Below are positions 26,100 to 34,487 of a stretch of 64,000 nt of DNA, one piece after another. A program made the position numbers and the translations under genes. This DNA comes from JAEYZS01 sp964469265 (GTDB lineage Bacteria > Bdellovibrionota > Bdellovibrionia > Bdellovibrionales > JAEYZS01). The stretch lies in assembly GCA_964469265.1 (NCBI GenBank), contig CAYXYF010000012.1, forward strand, positions 1-64,000, written 5' to 3'. The first letter of the stretch is position 1, and each line of letters begins with the position of its first letter. A model generated the notes under the pieces. The model was given only the letters and a program-made list of their open reading frames with translations, did not search any database and was not told the origin of the DNA.

Positions 26100-26783
26100 T
26101 TAGATGTGGAGTCTGTAGCCTACGCCTCTGATTGTTTCGATGGTTTTATCGTGCACATTGAGCTTTTTGCGAATCGCACAGATATGAACATCAACGGTTC
26201 GCTCAGTGACAGTGGTTGAGCCGCTGATCTTCTGAATGATGGCCTCTCGCGAAAGAGGTTTTCCGTTCGTGCGTAGGAGCTCAGTTAAAATGTTGAACTC
26301 CATTAAAGTAAGATCAAGGCTCTGTCCGTCGACTTTAACTTTATAAGAATCAAAATCAATTTCCAGATTACCTTTTTTGAGAATGTTAGGTCCTGATGAT
26401 GAGCTATTGTTTTCGTATCGGTTAAGAACAGCCTTAATTCTTCTCATGAGGATGTTCACAGAGAAAGGTTTTTCGATGTAATCATCAGCCCCTTTATCGA
26501 AAACGTTAACGACATTTTCTTCGTCTGAAACTGCTGTTAGAAATACAACAGGAGTATTTGCAAGATTTGAATCAGACTTAATCTTTTCTAAAATAGCAGA
26601 ACCCTTAATGTCTGGAAGATTGTGGTCGAGAACCATAAGATTGGGTTTGAAAGATTGTAAAGTTTCAAAGGCCTTGGCTCCGTCGGGCACAGCGACAGTG
26701 TTGTATCCGTTCTCTTGAAATACAGTCTGAAGAAATTCTCTTAGTTCAGGCTCGTCCTCAACGAGTAAAATGTTATTGTTCAA
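26100..26783 (-). CDS. OmpR/PhoB-type response regulator
   Basis: 227 residues: receiver domain (acidic pocket around D10, phospho-acceptor D53 in VLDHNLPD, conserved T83 and K105 in IEKPF) and a C-terminal winged helix (TVDVHICAIRKKLN, RGVGYRL). It should bind DNA as a phosphorylated dimer. No sensor kinase gene lies beside it, so it is an orphan regulator in this window. Targets are unknown. Confidence 0.9.
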   Translation of the reverse strand: MNNNILLVEDEPELREFLQTVFQENGYNTVAVPDGAKAFETLQSFKPNLMVLDHNLPDIKGSAILEKIKSDSNLANTPVVFLTAVSDEENVVNVFDKGADDYIEKPFSVNILMRRIKAVLNRYENNSSSSGPNILKKGNLEIDFDSYKVKVDGQSLDLTLMEFNILTELLRTNGKPLSREAIIQKISGSTTVTERTVDVHICAIRKKLNVHDKTIETIRGVGYRLHI

Positions 26784-26961
26784 AGCGCCTCCAAAAATTT
26801 CAGAATTACGAATTCTGTCTAGCAGAATATTAAATTATATCTAGGAATTATCTTAATGAAGATATGGTTAACAAGCAAATGCAATACTTACGTCCTGTGT
26901 TTTTACTTTGCTTGATAAACTCATGAAGATACTAATAAAATAAGGTACATACGAGGTGTCA

Positions 26962-27825
26962 ATGGCCAAACAATACTTATTAATATTTTGTGTTATTTTG
27001 TTTTCTCATTTTGTCGAGGCCGCTCATGTCGATCAGGTCAAAGGAAAGAGAGCTTTAATAATTTTAGATGGTTTGAGTGCGAAGAAGGGCCAAATCGTAG
27101 AGACAATTAATCCCGCAACGGGCAAGAAGACATCTTTTTTGCGTATCAGAGCGGTGAAGGGCAATCGCGCAGTTGCAGAAATCTTAAGAGGCAAACCAGT
27201 AAAAAGCCACCAAGTCCAACCCCGCACCCGCAAAGCGGGGACGGAGCAAAAACAAATGCCCACATCCGCCTCAAAAGCGGCTCCGTCCCCATCCAAGAGC
27301 GACTCTAACTTTGCTCTCGGTGGTTTGCTCGGGGTAGGGTTTAATTCCATGGAAGTGGTTATAGGAGCTGCTCCTCAGGAGAAGGTCGATCAGACTGGGG
27401 TAGGGTTTTCGGTATCAGGTGCTGCTGACTTCTGGCTAACCAATTGGATGTCCGTAAGAGGCCTCCTAGGAATCGAACAATTCAACGTCAGCGGGGACGG
27501 AGCAGGAAATAACTGCGAAGGTACGAATGCTTGTGAGACCAAGATCACGTACTTCACAGCACTTGCTTTTGCCAGGATTCATCTCGTTGAAAGCGTATGG
27601 GTCGGCCCAGGGGTCGGATTACAGCAACCAATGACGGTAAAGAGTAATAATATTGAATCGGATTTCGGAACCACTGCTGTCTATGGCTTTGGCGGTGGGA
27701 TTGATTTAAAGTTAGGACAAAACATGTATATCCCGATTCATGTGGAGTATGGAATGCAGCCGAAGTCTGATCAGGTTGCTACGTCGTATTATAGCGGCCG
27801 TCTGGGGATTATGCTACGCTACTAA
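26962..27825 (+). CDS. Outer-membrane beta-barrel protein with repeat-derived linker
   Basis: About 287 residues from the ATG at 26962, preceded by GAGG (a GTG at 26956 is the alternative). It has a signal peptide (cleavage near VEA), an N-terminal ~60-residue basic region (GKRALIILDG, FLRIRAVKGN) that could be an SH3-like domain, a Pro/Ser/Lys linker, and a C-terminal ~170-residue part with alternating aromatic strands ending in a terminal aromatic-type strand (SGRLGIMLRY), typical of small outer-membrane barrels. The linker is encoded by inverted copies of the GGGGACGGAGC motif (27220-27290), and another copy lies in the barrel at 27491. Function unknown. Confidence 0.7.
   Translation: MAKQYLLIFCVILFSHFVEAAHVDQVKGKRALIILDGLSAKKGQIVETINPATGKKTSFLRIRAVKGNRAVAEILRGKPVKSHQVQPRTRKAGTEQKQMPTSASKAAPSPSKSDSNFALGGLLGVGFNSMEVVIGAAPQEKVDQTGVGFSVSGAADFWLTNWMSVRGLLGIEQFNVSGDGAGNNCEGTNACETKITYFTALAFARIHLVESVWVGPGVGLQQPMTVKSNNIESDFGTTAVYGFGGGIDLKLGQNMYIPIHVEYGMQPKSDQVATSYYSGRLGIMLRY
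27220..27290. repeat. Composite REP-like palindrome inside an outer-membrane protein gene
   Basis: CCCCGC (27220-27225) pairs with GCGGGG (27235-27240). The latter runs into GCGGGGACGGAGC (27235-27247), and its inverse GGCTCCGTCCCC is at 27279-27290, so the DNA or RNA can fold in two alternative hairpins. It codes for a flexible linker and keeps the frame. Confidence 0.75.
27491..27503 (+). repeat. GGGGACGGAGC motif copy
   Basis: GCGGGGACGGAGC, identical over 13 bases to the copy at 27235. Encodes Ser-Gly-Asp-Gly-Ala within the barrel domain. Confidence 0.75.
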
Positions 27826-27828
27826 TCT

Positions 27829-29157
27829 GTGAAATATTTGATTAAAAACTCCACATTGATACCAATGACTAAGGCGCATGGCTATGTTCGAGCGGATCTG
27901 CTTATCAAAGACGGAATCATCGAATCCATTGGAACCCTCGAACCCGATCTGGGGACGGAGCTCATTGATGGCAGCGATATGTTCACTCTGCCAGGGTTTA
28001 TTCAGGGGCACATTCATCTCATCCAAACACTCTTACGCCACCAAGCCGACGATCTCGAGCTGCTAGATTGGCTCAAGGAGCGCACATGGCCCTTCGAAGC
28101 TTCTCTCGACGGGGACGGAGCCCAAGCCTCCGCTCAATTAGGCGCAGCTGAGCTTTTACTTGGTGGTACAACCACTATCTGTGATTTCGGCACAACTCAT
28201 TCTCACGAGCGAGTTTTCAAGGTTGTAGACGAAATTGGCTTGAGATACATCGGCGGCAAAACCCAAATGGATCAGGGGGACGGAGTTCCCGCGCCGCTGC
28301 TTGAAAAGACGGAGGATTCACTGCGAGAAGTTTACGATTTAGGGAAGAAGTGGCATAAGGCTTCGGGTGGAAGAATTCTCTATGCCGTAACACCTCGGTT
28401 TGCTGTGAGCTGTACAGAGAGTTTGTTGCGCGAATCTGTTAAGTTAGCGCGTGAAAACGGATGGTATTTGCAAACTCATTCTTCTGAAAACTTGGGTGAG
28501 GTGGAACTTGTCCAAAAGATGACCGGGCGACGAAATATATCTTATTTAAATGACTTAGGTTTTTCAGGTGAGGATACAATACTTGCCCATTGTGTGCATG
28601 TCTCAGATGAAGAGATGGCTTTGTTGCAGAAAACTAACACACGGGTATGCCACTGCCCTGGAAGCAACTTAAAATTAGCGTCTGGGATCGCTGATATACC
28701 AGAGATGTTGAAGCGTAATATTCCTGTAATGTTGGGAGCGGATGGAGCGCCTTGCAATAACCGCCTCAGTATTTTCTATGAGATGAGTTTGGCTGCTACC
28801 TTACATAAAGTGAAGTATGGTCCGCGAGCAATGCCTGCGTGGAAAGTTTTAGAAATGGCGACGGTGGATGCAGCAAAGGCACTTAGACTCGATCATGAGA
28901 TCGGAACTTTAGAGATCGGAAAAAAAGCAGATATAGTAATGATTTCCCGAAACTCACTCTCCATGAACCCCAGCGGGGACGGAGCCTCCCAGATCGTTTA
29001 CGGGGCTTCACCCTCTGATGTGGAAAACGTCTTTGTTGACGGTAAGTTAGTGGTTCGAGCTGGCAAGTTAATGACCATGGATCAAGCAACGATTATAGAA
29101 CAAGCACGAGATGCATGGACTCAAATCCACCCAAAAATGCGCACGCACCAAACCTAA
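27829..29157 (+). CDS. Amidohydrolase of the MTA/SAH/deoxyadenosine deaminase type
   Basis: 442 residues from a GTG, four bases after the previous stop. TIM-barrel amidohydrolase with metal ligands H61 and H63 (GHIHLIQ), THSSEN and ILAHCVHV histidines, and the catalytic aspartate in MLGADGAPCNN; the CHCPGSNLKLASGIADI loop is typical of the ATZ/TRZ subfamily that deaminates aminated purine nucleosides or related rings. The substrate is not determinable by eye. Four copies of the GGGGACGGAG motif lie inside the frame (27951, 28111, 28276, 28975), all in phase and mostly coding Gly-Asp-Gly or Gly-Thr-Glu in likely surface loops. Confidence 0.82.
   Translation: MKYLIKNSTLIPMTKAHGYVRADLLIKDGIIESIGTLEPDLGTELIDGSDMFTLPGFIQGHIHLIQTLLRHQADDLELLDWLKERTWPFEASLDGDGAQASAQLGAAELLLGGTTTICDFGTTHSHERVFKVVDEIGLRYIGGKTQMDQGDGVPAPLLEKTEDSLREVYDLGKKWHKASGGRILYAVTPRFAVSCTESLLRESVKLARENGWYLQTHSSENLGEVELVQKMTGRRNISYLNDLGFSGEDTILAHCVHVSDEEMALLQKTNTRVCHCPGSNLKLASGIADIPEMLKRNIPVMLGADGAPCNNRLSIFYEMSLAATLHKVKYGPRAMPAWKVLEMATVDAAKALRLDHEIGTLEIGKKADIVMISRNSLSMNPSGDGASQIVYGASPSDVENVFVDGKLVVRAGKLMTMDQATIIEQARDAWTQIHPKMRTHQT
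27951..27961 (+). repeat. GGGGACGGAGC motif copy
   Basis: In the amidohydrolase frame, read as Gly-Thr-Glu. Confidence 0.75.
28111..28121 (+). repeat. GGGGACGGAGC motif copy
   Basis: In the amidohydrolase frame, read as Gly-Asp-Gly-Ala. Confidence 0.75.
28276..28285 (+). repeat. GGGGACGGAG motif copy
   Basis: In the amidohydrolase frame, read as Gly-Asp-Gly-Val; the final C is replaced by T. Confidence 0.7.
28975..28985 (+). repeat. GGGGACGGAGC motif copy
   Basis: In the amidohydrolase frame, preceded by GC as in the copies at 27235 and 27491; read as Ser-Gly-Asp-Gly-Ala. Confidence 0.75.
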
Positions 29158-29444
29158 CGATTACTCGTACTCAGAGGGGACGGAGCCCAAATGAGTGAGA
29201 ATGCTTGGGCTTTCTTTGAATATTTTAAACTTTTGGTGGTTTTCGAATTCGATCAGTTCCTTTTAGATCGGCAAAGACGAAAAGAAATTTTTGATCGCTC
29301 ACAACAAAAAATGTATCTGTTGTTTTGAACAATAGCCCGCATTTCACAAACAACAGTGGTTTAGTCGGGGTCTTTAAATAAAGGAATCCATTCCCTTCAT
29401 AAGAAACAGCAAAGTAGAAATAAAATGTTGGTGTTTGTTTAAGA
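29158..29444. other. Intergenic stretch before the second RAYT
   Basis: Apart from the GGGGACGGAGC copy at 29177 I see no gene, promoter or clear terminator in these 287 bases. Confidence 0.6.
29177..29187 (+). repeat. GGGGACGGAGC copy flanking RAYT 2 (left)
   Basis: Intergenic, downstream of the second RAYT. Inverted relative to the copy at 30266, so the two bracket the transposase gene. Confidence 0.75.
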
Positions 29445-30131
29445 CTAACTCGTATCGGCGCTCTGAAGCAGAGATGAAATTCTTCTTCGTTGTTCGTTTA
29501 CCCAAATCGGTGAACCAATATAGGCTGTTTCGAAATTCGACTTCAACAGATCTTGCTCTCTTAGATATGCATAAAATAACTTCCGATATTTTCGCTGCCG
29601 TTCTCCTGGAGTTTTGCCAAGCTTGGTATACCACTCGGGGTCTCTAAGTATATCGCTGTCATCCTTTATTCCGTAAGCATAGTATCTGAAGCTATTGTAT
29701 TTATAATTCTTTAACTCTTCTGGCGTGTACATTTTAGCGCGAATGGGATTCGCCTCAATATAGAAATGGACCCTCATTTCATGCTCAGTATTCTCAATTA
29801 AACATGTTTTAGGTCGAGACTCCGCCACCTTTCCAGACCGCTGGCTTAGCTTGTTGTAACGACTTCCAAATAAGCTATGCGCGTACCTCATATAATTAGA
29901 TAGATACTCAGAAGTTTCGTCGTACGAGACAGATTGATGATAATGGTTGTCCATTACGCAGTAGGCGTGAATAAAAACATTTTTGTTTTTCTTAAGACTC
30001 TCACGCACCGCCAACATATAGAGCGCTTTTATCATCAACGATCTTAGGTAGTGCTCTTTGTTGTGGCATCGCCACATAAAATGAACGGCGGCTGAAGGTA
30101 AATATAATTGATGGGATCTTGAAATTCTCAT
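29445..30131 (-). CDS. REP-associated tyrosine transposase (RAYT), second copy
   Basis: 228 residues. The HUH motif is VMDNHYHQSV (about residue 60) and the catalytic tyrosine is in HFYIEANPIRAKM (about 125). It starts with a PSAAVHFMWRCHNKEHY strand, the intact form of the N-terminus that the first RAYT cannot initiate. It is only distantly similar to that protein, so the two belong to different subfamilies. It lies between inverted copies of GGGGACGGAGC (29177 and 30266) and in the middle of the only cluster of that motif in the window. This makes it the likely partner of the motif, which is inference from position. Confidence 0.85.
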   Translation of the reverse strand: MRISRSHQLYLPSAAVHFMWRCHNKEHYLRSLMIKALYMLAVRESLKKNKNVFIHAYCVMDNHYHQSVSYDETSEYLSNYMRYAHSLFGSRYNKLSQRSGKVAESRPKTCLIENTEHEMRVHFYIEANPIRAKMYTPEELKNYKYNSFRYYAYGIKDDSDILRDPEWYTKLGKTPGERQRKYRKLFYAYLREQDLLKSNFETAYIGSPIWVNEQRRRISSLLQSADTS

Positions 30132-30180
30132 AAATAATTATTCCTGCAAAATCTATGTCCGTCTTAAAGCAAATTTATTT

Positions 30181-30198
30181 GATCTAGCAAGCGATGCT
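30181..30198. repeat. Short hairpin upstream of RAYT 2
   Basis: GCAAGC-GAT-GCTTGC forms a small stem in the non-coding stretch 30132-30358. A near-tandem GGTGTCCGAT lies just beyond. It may be part of the RAYT 2 element end. Confidence 0.4.
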
Positions 30199-30265
30199 TG
30201 CGGTATGTTCGGGCAGGTGTCCGATGGGTGTCCGAATGCCGTACGCCTCCCAGTAAACAAAAGTG

Positions 30266-30276
30266 GCTCCGTCCCC
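30266..30276 (-). repeat. GGGGACGGAGC copy flanking RAYT 2 (right)
   Basis: GCTCCGTCCCC on the plus strand, inverse of the copy at 29177. With one more base (GGCTCC) the match extends to 12. Confidence 0.75.
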
Positions 30277-30358
30277 GTGGTTGGGTGTTTCATATTGAGA
30301 TGGTGGGTTAAGTTTTTGGTCATTGTCTCCGATTGAGAACTACTAAGGTGGGTTTTTT

Positions 30359-30955
30359 GTGAAATCAATCGCGCGACTAATAATCATTCTGTTTTGCTCA
30401 TCGCTGATACTTCCATTCCAAAACTGTTCTGCGTATAAATCCGAGGGTCGCGATGTCTACGAAAGCGCGTTAGTTCAAGCTGAGAACCGCGGATGCTACC
30501 CTTATATTGATACCAATATCGCCATGGGATTTATCGGAGTGACCAGTGATTCGCTCTTTATTTATAAAGAGAAAGTACCAGGCGAAGATGCCTATATATG
30601 CGATTTTATTATGGTCGACGGTCTGACGAGCCACATTAGCTGTAAGGTTTCGGAGGGCAATGCAGAGCTAGCGCTGGCGCTGGCGGAGCAGGGGACGGAG
30701 GCGTTTCCTGATATCACTGGTGTTTGGGGGGCGAGTGCTCCGTCCCTGTTTTTGGGGGAGCGGTTTGGGGGGTATTGGACTGATGATGCGGATGATATGC
30801 GTACTATTTCTTTTTTAGCGGCGGAGACTAATGATCAGAAAGGTGTGAATTGCTCTGTTCGGATGAATAAGGCTCTTCACGCGGCCAACACTTCTACTGT
30901 CCATGCAAGGCTTTCGCGGATTGCATTTGAGATGGCTATTCGGAATGTTGAATAG
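30359..30955 (+). CDS. Small FQNC-type lipoprotein
   Basis: 198 residues from a GTG preceded by AAGGTGG. The signal segment ends in LILPFQNC (lipidation at C23), the lipobox form also used by the large lipoproteins in this window. The mature part has no family that I recognise; several Cys are present (C40, others near 78 and 98). Two copies of the GGGGACGGAG motif in opposite orientations (30691, 30737) fall in the frame and encode part of a Glu/Gly-rich stretch. Its 3' end overlaps the convergent protease gene by 20 bases. Confidence 0.7.
   Translation: MKSIARLIIILFCSSLILPFQNCSAYKSEGRDVYESALVQAENRGCYPYIDTNIAMGFIGVTSDSLFIYKEKVPGEDAYICDFIMVDGLTSHISCKVSEGNAELALALAEQGTEAFPDITGVWGASAPSLFLGERFGGYWTDDADDMRTISFLAAETNDQKGVNCSVRMNKALHAANTSTVHARLSRIAFEMAIRNVE
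30691..30700 (+). repeat. GGGGACGGAG motif copy
   Basis: In the lipoprotein frame, read as Gly-Thr-Glu. Forms an inverted pair with the copy at 30737. Confidence 0.7.
30737..30747 (-). repeat. GGGGACGGAGC motif copy, one mismatch
   Basis: GCTCCGTCCCT on the plus strand (last C to T). Could pair with 30691-30700 in a hairpin with a ~36-base loop. Confidence 0.6.
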
Positions 30956-32159
30956 CACGAATTCGTTGTACGACGGGCGGATGAGTATATTCGAAAAATA
31001 CCTTTAACGGATGCGGACTCATATTCGATAAATTATCCACTGAAAGTTTTTTTAGCGCTTCACTCAATGCACCAGGATGACCGTAAGTTCTTACGGCATA
31101 AGCATCGGCTTCAAATTCATATTTTCTAGACAAGTGAAGGCTATAGAGTGAAAACAAACTCGAAATTGGCGAATAAAAAATACCGAAGAACACAAAACTT
31201 GCATAAACCGACAAGTGCTCCATCTGAAAAGCAGCAAAGATAGCCTCGTTGTTAATAAAAAGTGAAAATATAAAAAGCATCAAGCCCGTCGAAACCGTCG
31301 AGACAATAAGTTGTCGCATGATATGTTTTTCCTTATAGTGGCCAATCTCATGGGCAAGAATTGCGACAAGTTCTTCCTTAGAATGCTTTTCGATTAAAGT
31401 ATCAAACAAAACAATTCTTCGAAACCTCCCAAACCCAGTGAAGTAGGCATTGGCTTTTGTGGATCTTTTACTACCATCCATCCTGAAAAGCCCTGAAAGT
31501 TTAAAGTTCTCTTTCTTCGCGAAGGCTTCAATAGAATCTTTGAGTTCACCATCGGGGAGTGGCTCAAACTTATTAAATAAAGGCATTATCGTCACAGGAG
31601 CGATGAACATCATAAATAACTGAAACGCGACGATAAAAAGAAAGACCCAAAGCCACGCAAACTCGAAAGTCTCAAAAAACCAAAGCACAACTGCAAGCAC
31701 TGGTGCACCGATAGCCACACTCATAAGAATAGATTTGATAGAGTCGATAACGAAGGTTTTAGGAGTGGTCTTATTAAACCCAAATCGTTCTTCAATCACA
31801 AAAGTTTCATAAATGCCAAAGGGCAAACCCACCAGCATTGTTAAAAAAGAAAGTAAACCAATGTAGGCAATGCCCAGTACAATAGGGCTTTCAAAATACT
31901 GCCTCACAAACAGATCAGTAACGTTAAATCCACCGAGTGCAATAAACAAAACTAAAAGGAGCGTTGAGAAGCTCGATGCGAGGAGCCCAAAGCGAGTGTT
32001 GACTCTCAGATATTCTTGCGACTTTGCGTATTTTTCTTGATCATAGAATCCGACAAATTCTTCGGGAATTGTGGATTTCATATTTTTGAGATTGAGAACT
32101 TCAATAACAGTAGAGAAGAAGAATCCACCGATTATTATTATATAAACTAAAGCTTCCAT
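30936..32159 (-). CDS. M48 metalloprotease, Ste24/CAAX-protease type
   Basis: 407 residues with about six to seven hydrophobic segments and the zinc site HEIGHYKEKH (H270, E271, H274), with the third ligand expected in the EADAYAVR segment near 350. This is the Ste24/HtpX-like layout of inner-membrane proteases that cut at the membrane interface. Bacterial Ste24 homologs probably take part in membrane protein quality control. The substrate is unknown. Converges with the small lipoprotein. Confidence 0.88.
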   Translation of the reverse strand: MEALVYIIIIGGFFFSTVIEVLNLKNMKSTIPEEFVGFYDQEKYAKSQEYLRVNTRFGLLASSFSTLLLVLFIALGGFNVTDLFVRQYFESPIVLGIAYIGLLSFLTMLVGLPFGIYETFVIEERFGFNKTTPKTFVIDSIKSILMSVAIGAPVLAVVLWFFETFEFAWLWVFLFIVAFQLFMMFIAPVTIMPLFNKFEPLPDGELKDSIEAFAKKENFKLSGLFRMDGSKRSTKANAYFTGFGRFRRIVLFDTLIEKHSKEELVAILAHEIGHYKEKHIMRQLIVSTVSTGLMLFIFSLFINNEAIFAAFQMEHLSVYASFVFFGIFYSPISSLFSLYSLHLSRKYEFEADAYAVRTYGHPGALSEALKKLSVDNLSNMSPHPLKVFFEYTHPPVVQRIRAIQHSE

Positions 32160-32212
32160 ATTTTATCCATGAGTTGAATTTATATAAAAATATACCACGA
32201 CTCTTAAAAAAG

Positions 32213-32243
32213 AAAAACCCAAGCCTTAAGAGCTTGGGTTTTT
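32213..32243. terminator. Bidirectional terminator between ssb and the protease gene
   Basis: AAAAACCCAAGC and GCTTGGGTTTTT flank a seven-base loop. It lies 31 bases beyond the ssb stop, in the A/T-flanked form that works on both strands. Confidence 0.8.
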
Positions 32244-32273
32244 ATGTTTATTTTAACTCACAAATGAGTGATC

Positions 32274-32732
32274 TTAGAATGGGATTTCTTCGTCAGAATC
32301 AAATGAAGGCTCAGCTCCGAAGTCTTGACCGAAGTCACTTCCAGCTTGTCCAGCACCTGCGCCTGCGCCAGCACCAGCACCTTGAGATCTTTCACCTGCA
32401 GCACCTAGGAACTGAACGGTTTGAGCAACAACTTCAGTAGAGTATTTCTTTTGACCAGAGGCTTGGTCTTCCCACGAACGAGTTTGGAGTTTCCCTTCGA
32501 TGTAAACTTGGCGGCCTTTTGCTAAATGTTGTCCGCAAATCTCAGCCATCTTTCCCCAAACAACAATTCTATGCCACTCGGTCTTCTCTTGCATATCGCC
32601 AGTTTGTTTATTCTTCCATTGCTCACTTGTAGCAACTGAAAATCTAGCAATAGCTTGACTGTTTGAAGTGTATTTAAGTTCTGGATCAGAACCCAGACGA
32701 CCAACGAGTATAACTTTGTTAACCCCTGCCAT
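32274..32732 (-). CDS. ssb: Single-stranded DNA-binding protein
   Basis: 152 residues. N-terminal OB fold to about residue 110 (MAGVNKVILVGRLGSDPELKY; WHRIVVWGKMAE; GRQVYIEGKLQTRSW), a short Gly/Ala linker (GAGAGAGAGQAG) and the acidic tip DSDEEIPF that binds partner proteins. Normal length. Coats ssDNA in replication, recombination and repair. Single gene, closed by the terminator at 32213. Confidence 0.95.
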   Translation of the reverse strand: MAGVNKVILVGRLGSDPELKYTSNSQAIARFSVATSEQWKNKQTGDMQEKTEWHRIVVWGKMAEICGQHLAKGRQVYIEGKLQTRSWEDQASGQKKYSTEVVAQTVQFLGAAGERSQGAGAGAGAGAGQAGSDFGQDFGAEPSFDSDEEIPF

Positions 32733-32840
32733 ATTATCTCCTTCTCTATCAAGTCTACGTAACTTAATTGTTCTCGTTTAGATAGAGCGCTAGGGATGTT
32801 AAATCAGATGTTCTGAGGTTTTGAAATAGTTAATGCAACG

Positions 32841-33815
32841 CTAAAAGCTGCGGGCAGGAGTGATCCGAGGCGGCGCATAGAAGTTTTGTCCAGTCACTTT
32901 AAACAAATATTCGTTACCTTGAGGCGTCTCCGATCTTTTATAAGAATCTAAAAACCCTAAGAAAAGCCCTGCCTTGGCTTGATAGCTAGACTTTGTTTTG
33001 ATTTGAATTGTAAGATCAAAGGCACCAGGGTCGACGTTCACTTGTCCGCCCGCCGTACGAAATTGAAGATTCATATTGCCTTTTATTTGAGCAAAAAGCT
33101 CATCGCTCTCTTTGCCAAATTGCGCTCTCTCGATGTTAAGGCTTCCCTCACTGATCTGTCCCTTCAAAATAAGTTCCTGAAACTTTGTATCGGGAAGATT
33201 TAGTGGACCAATCGGGGTGGGTATATTTGCTGACGTTATAGCAATGCGCACAGCTCTTAAATCCACCTCGCCATCGGGTTGAACCGAGAGGGACGGATCC
33301 CAAATGACCTTTGAGGTTAAGTTCATCTTGCCATCAAGACTCATCGGAAGATTTGCAATGGATGCAATTTGCGAGATCTCGATGCTGTCGGCATCAACAG
33401 AGATTGTTTGTTTCGTAGCGCCTGATGGAGCTTTGCTCCCACCTCGAGTAGATAAAGCAACATCTCCGTCAAATAAACCTTTAGCATAAAGGCTTACACC
33501 AGGCTTAAATGCTAAAAGCCCTGCAATAGAAGGCGCAATCGTTACACTATCACAACTGAGTGGCGGAAACTGCAAACCCTGCACACTGACATCCGTTAGC
33601 TTTAAACCTAAACTCGGTACCAATGAAAAACTCAAATCTTTAAATTTTAAAAAAATTTGATTTTGTGTCGCGCGTGCAATCTGTGTTGTGACGTAGTTAC
33701 TTAAATCACCAAACGGAAACAAAAGAACCATAAACACAAGATAAGCCACAAAACCTAAGAAGACTTTCTTCTTATTGTTTTTAATGAAATTTATCAGCGC
33801 GCTTATGTACTTCAC
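32841..33815 (-). CDS. gspN: Type II secretion protein GspN
   Basis: 324 residues: an N-terminal membrane anchor (FLGFVAYLVFMVLLFPFG, about 20-37) and a long beta-rich periplasmic part (LSFSLVPSLGLKLTDVSVQG). It fits the GspN family found at the end of T2SS operons in Bdellovibrionota, Leptospira and related groups, where its role is poorly known. It starts immediately after the gspM stop. Last gene of the operon on this strand. Confidence 0.75.
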   Translation of the reverse strand: MKYISALINFIKNNKKKVFLGFVAYLVFMVLLFPFGDLSNYVTTQIARATQNQIFLKFKDLSFSLVPSLGLKLTDVSVQGLQFPPLSCDSVTIAPSIAGLLAFKPGVSLYAKGLFDGDVALSTRGGSKAPSGATKQTISVDADSIEISQIASIANLPMSLDGKMNLTSKVIWDPSLSVQPDGEVDLRAVRIAITSANIPTPIGPLNLPDTKFQELILKGQISEGSLNIERAQFGKESDELFAQIKGNMNLQFRTAGGQVNVDPGAFDLTIQIKTKSSYQAKAGLFLGFLDSYKRSETPQGNEYLFKVTGQNFYAPPRITPARSF

Positions 33816-34481
33816 TTACTGCCTTCTTGATCCTTGATTTGCTGGTTGCTGGTTCGACTCTTGAACCATAAAACTTGAGACTCGAAACTGCACATCATAG
33901 TAATGAACATCTTCAGGCGTCGCACGCATTTCGAGGTTCAAAATCTTGACAAGAGGAGATATTCGCTCGATGTCATGCCCGATATCAACGACCTGTTTGA
34001 TCGTAAGTTGCTTTAAGTTGGCCTCAACCCCTGAAGCAATAATTTGTGAAGGAATTAGCTTAGAGCCTTCTGGATTCGTAAATTGTGTTTCCGTGACAGA
34101 TGTAATTTGCTCACGTCCCAAACCTCTTTCAGCTAAGATGCGGTCTACCCGTAATTTTAAATCAGCACTTGTTGTGGACGCGGTGAGTGCAGGAATATTT
34201 TTAACTTCTTGGGAGACTTCTAACAAATCATTAATAGTTTCTTTTGTATCCTCAAACTCGGCAATGGTTTGTTGTGAAGATGAAAAGAAACCATACGGAA
34301 TACTGAATACGATAAGAAACGCAAATGCGAAGCTAACAAAAACAACGGCACTTTGCCCACGAGGTGAAAGGTTGTCGTATTTTTCTCTCAAAGAAATATA
34401 CGTATCCGTTTCCTGAAATTGTTCCCAGCGTGCGCTGACGGTATCTTTTATCTGATCAAAAAGCTCTTTTAACTTATCCAT
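33816..34481 (-). CDS. gspM: Type II secretion protein GspM
   Basis: 221 residues. A short cytoplasmic part with LSPRGQSAVV, then one membrane helix (FVSFAFAFLIVFSIPYGFF, about 48-66), then a periplasmic coiled-coil plus ferredoxin-like domain. That is the GspM topology; sequence similarity is low in this family, so the call rests mainly on position between gspL (6 bases away) and gspN. It would pair with GspL on the inner-membrane platform. Confidence 0.7.
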   Translation of the reverse strand: MDKLKELFDQIKDTVSARWEQFQETDTYISLREKYDNLSPRGQSAVVFVSFAFAFLIVFSIPYGFFSSSQQTIAEFEDTKETINDLLEVSQEVKNIPALTASTTSADLKLRVDRILAERGLGREQITSVTETQFTNPEGSKLIPSQIIASGVEANLKQLTIKQVVDIGHDIERISPLVKILNLEMRATPEDVHYYDVQFRVSSFMVQESNQQPANQGSRRQ

Positions 34482-34487
34482 ATAGCA

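Noticed and set aside
32174..32440. Plus-strand frame opposite ssb
   Set aside because: It is the antisense of the ssb tail and includes the terminator.
33946..34416. 156-codon plus-strand frame opposite gspM
   Set aside because: It lies antisense to a gene supported by operon position and membrane topology.
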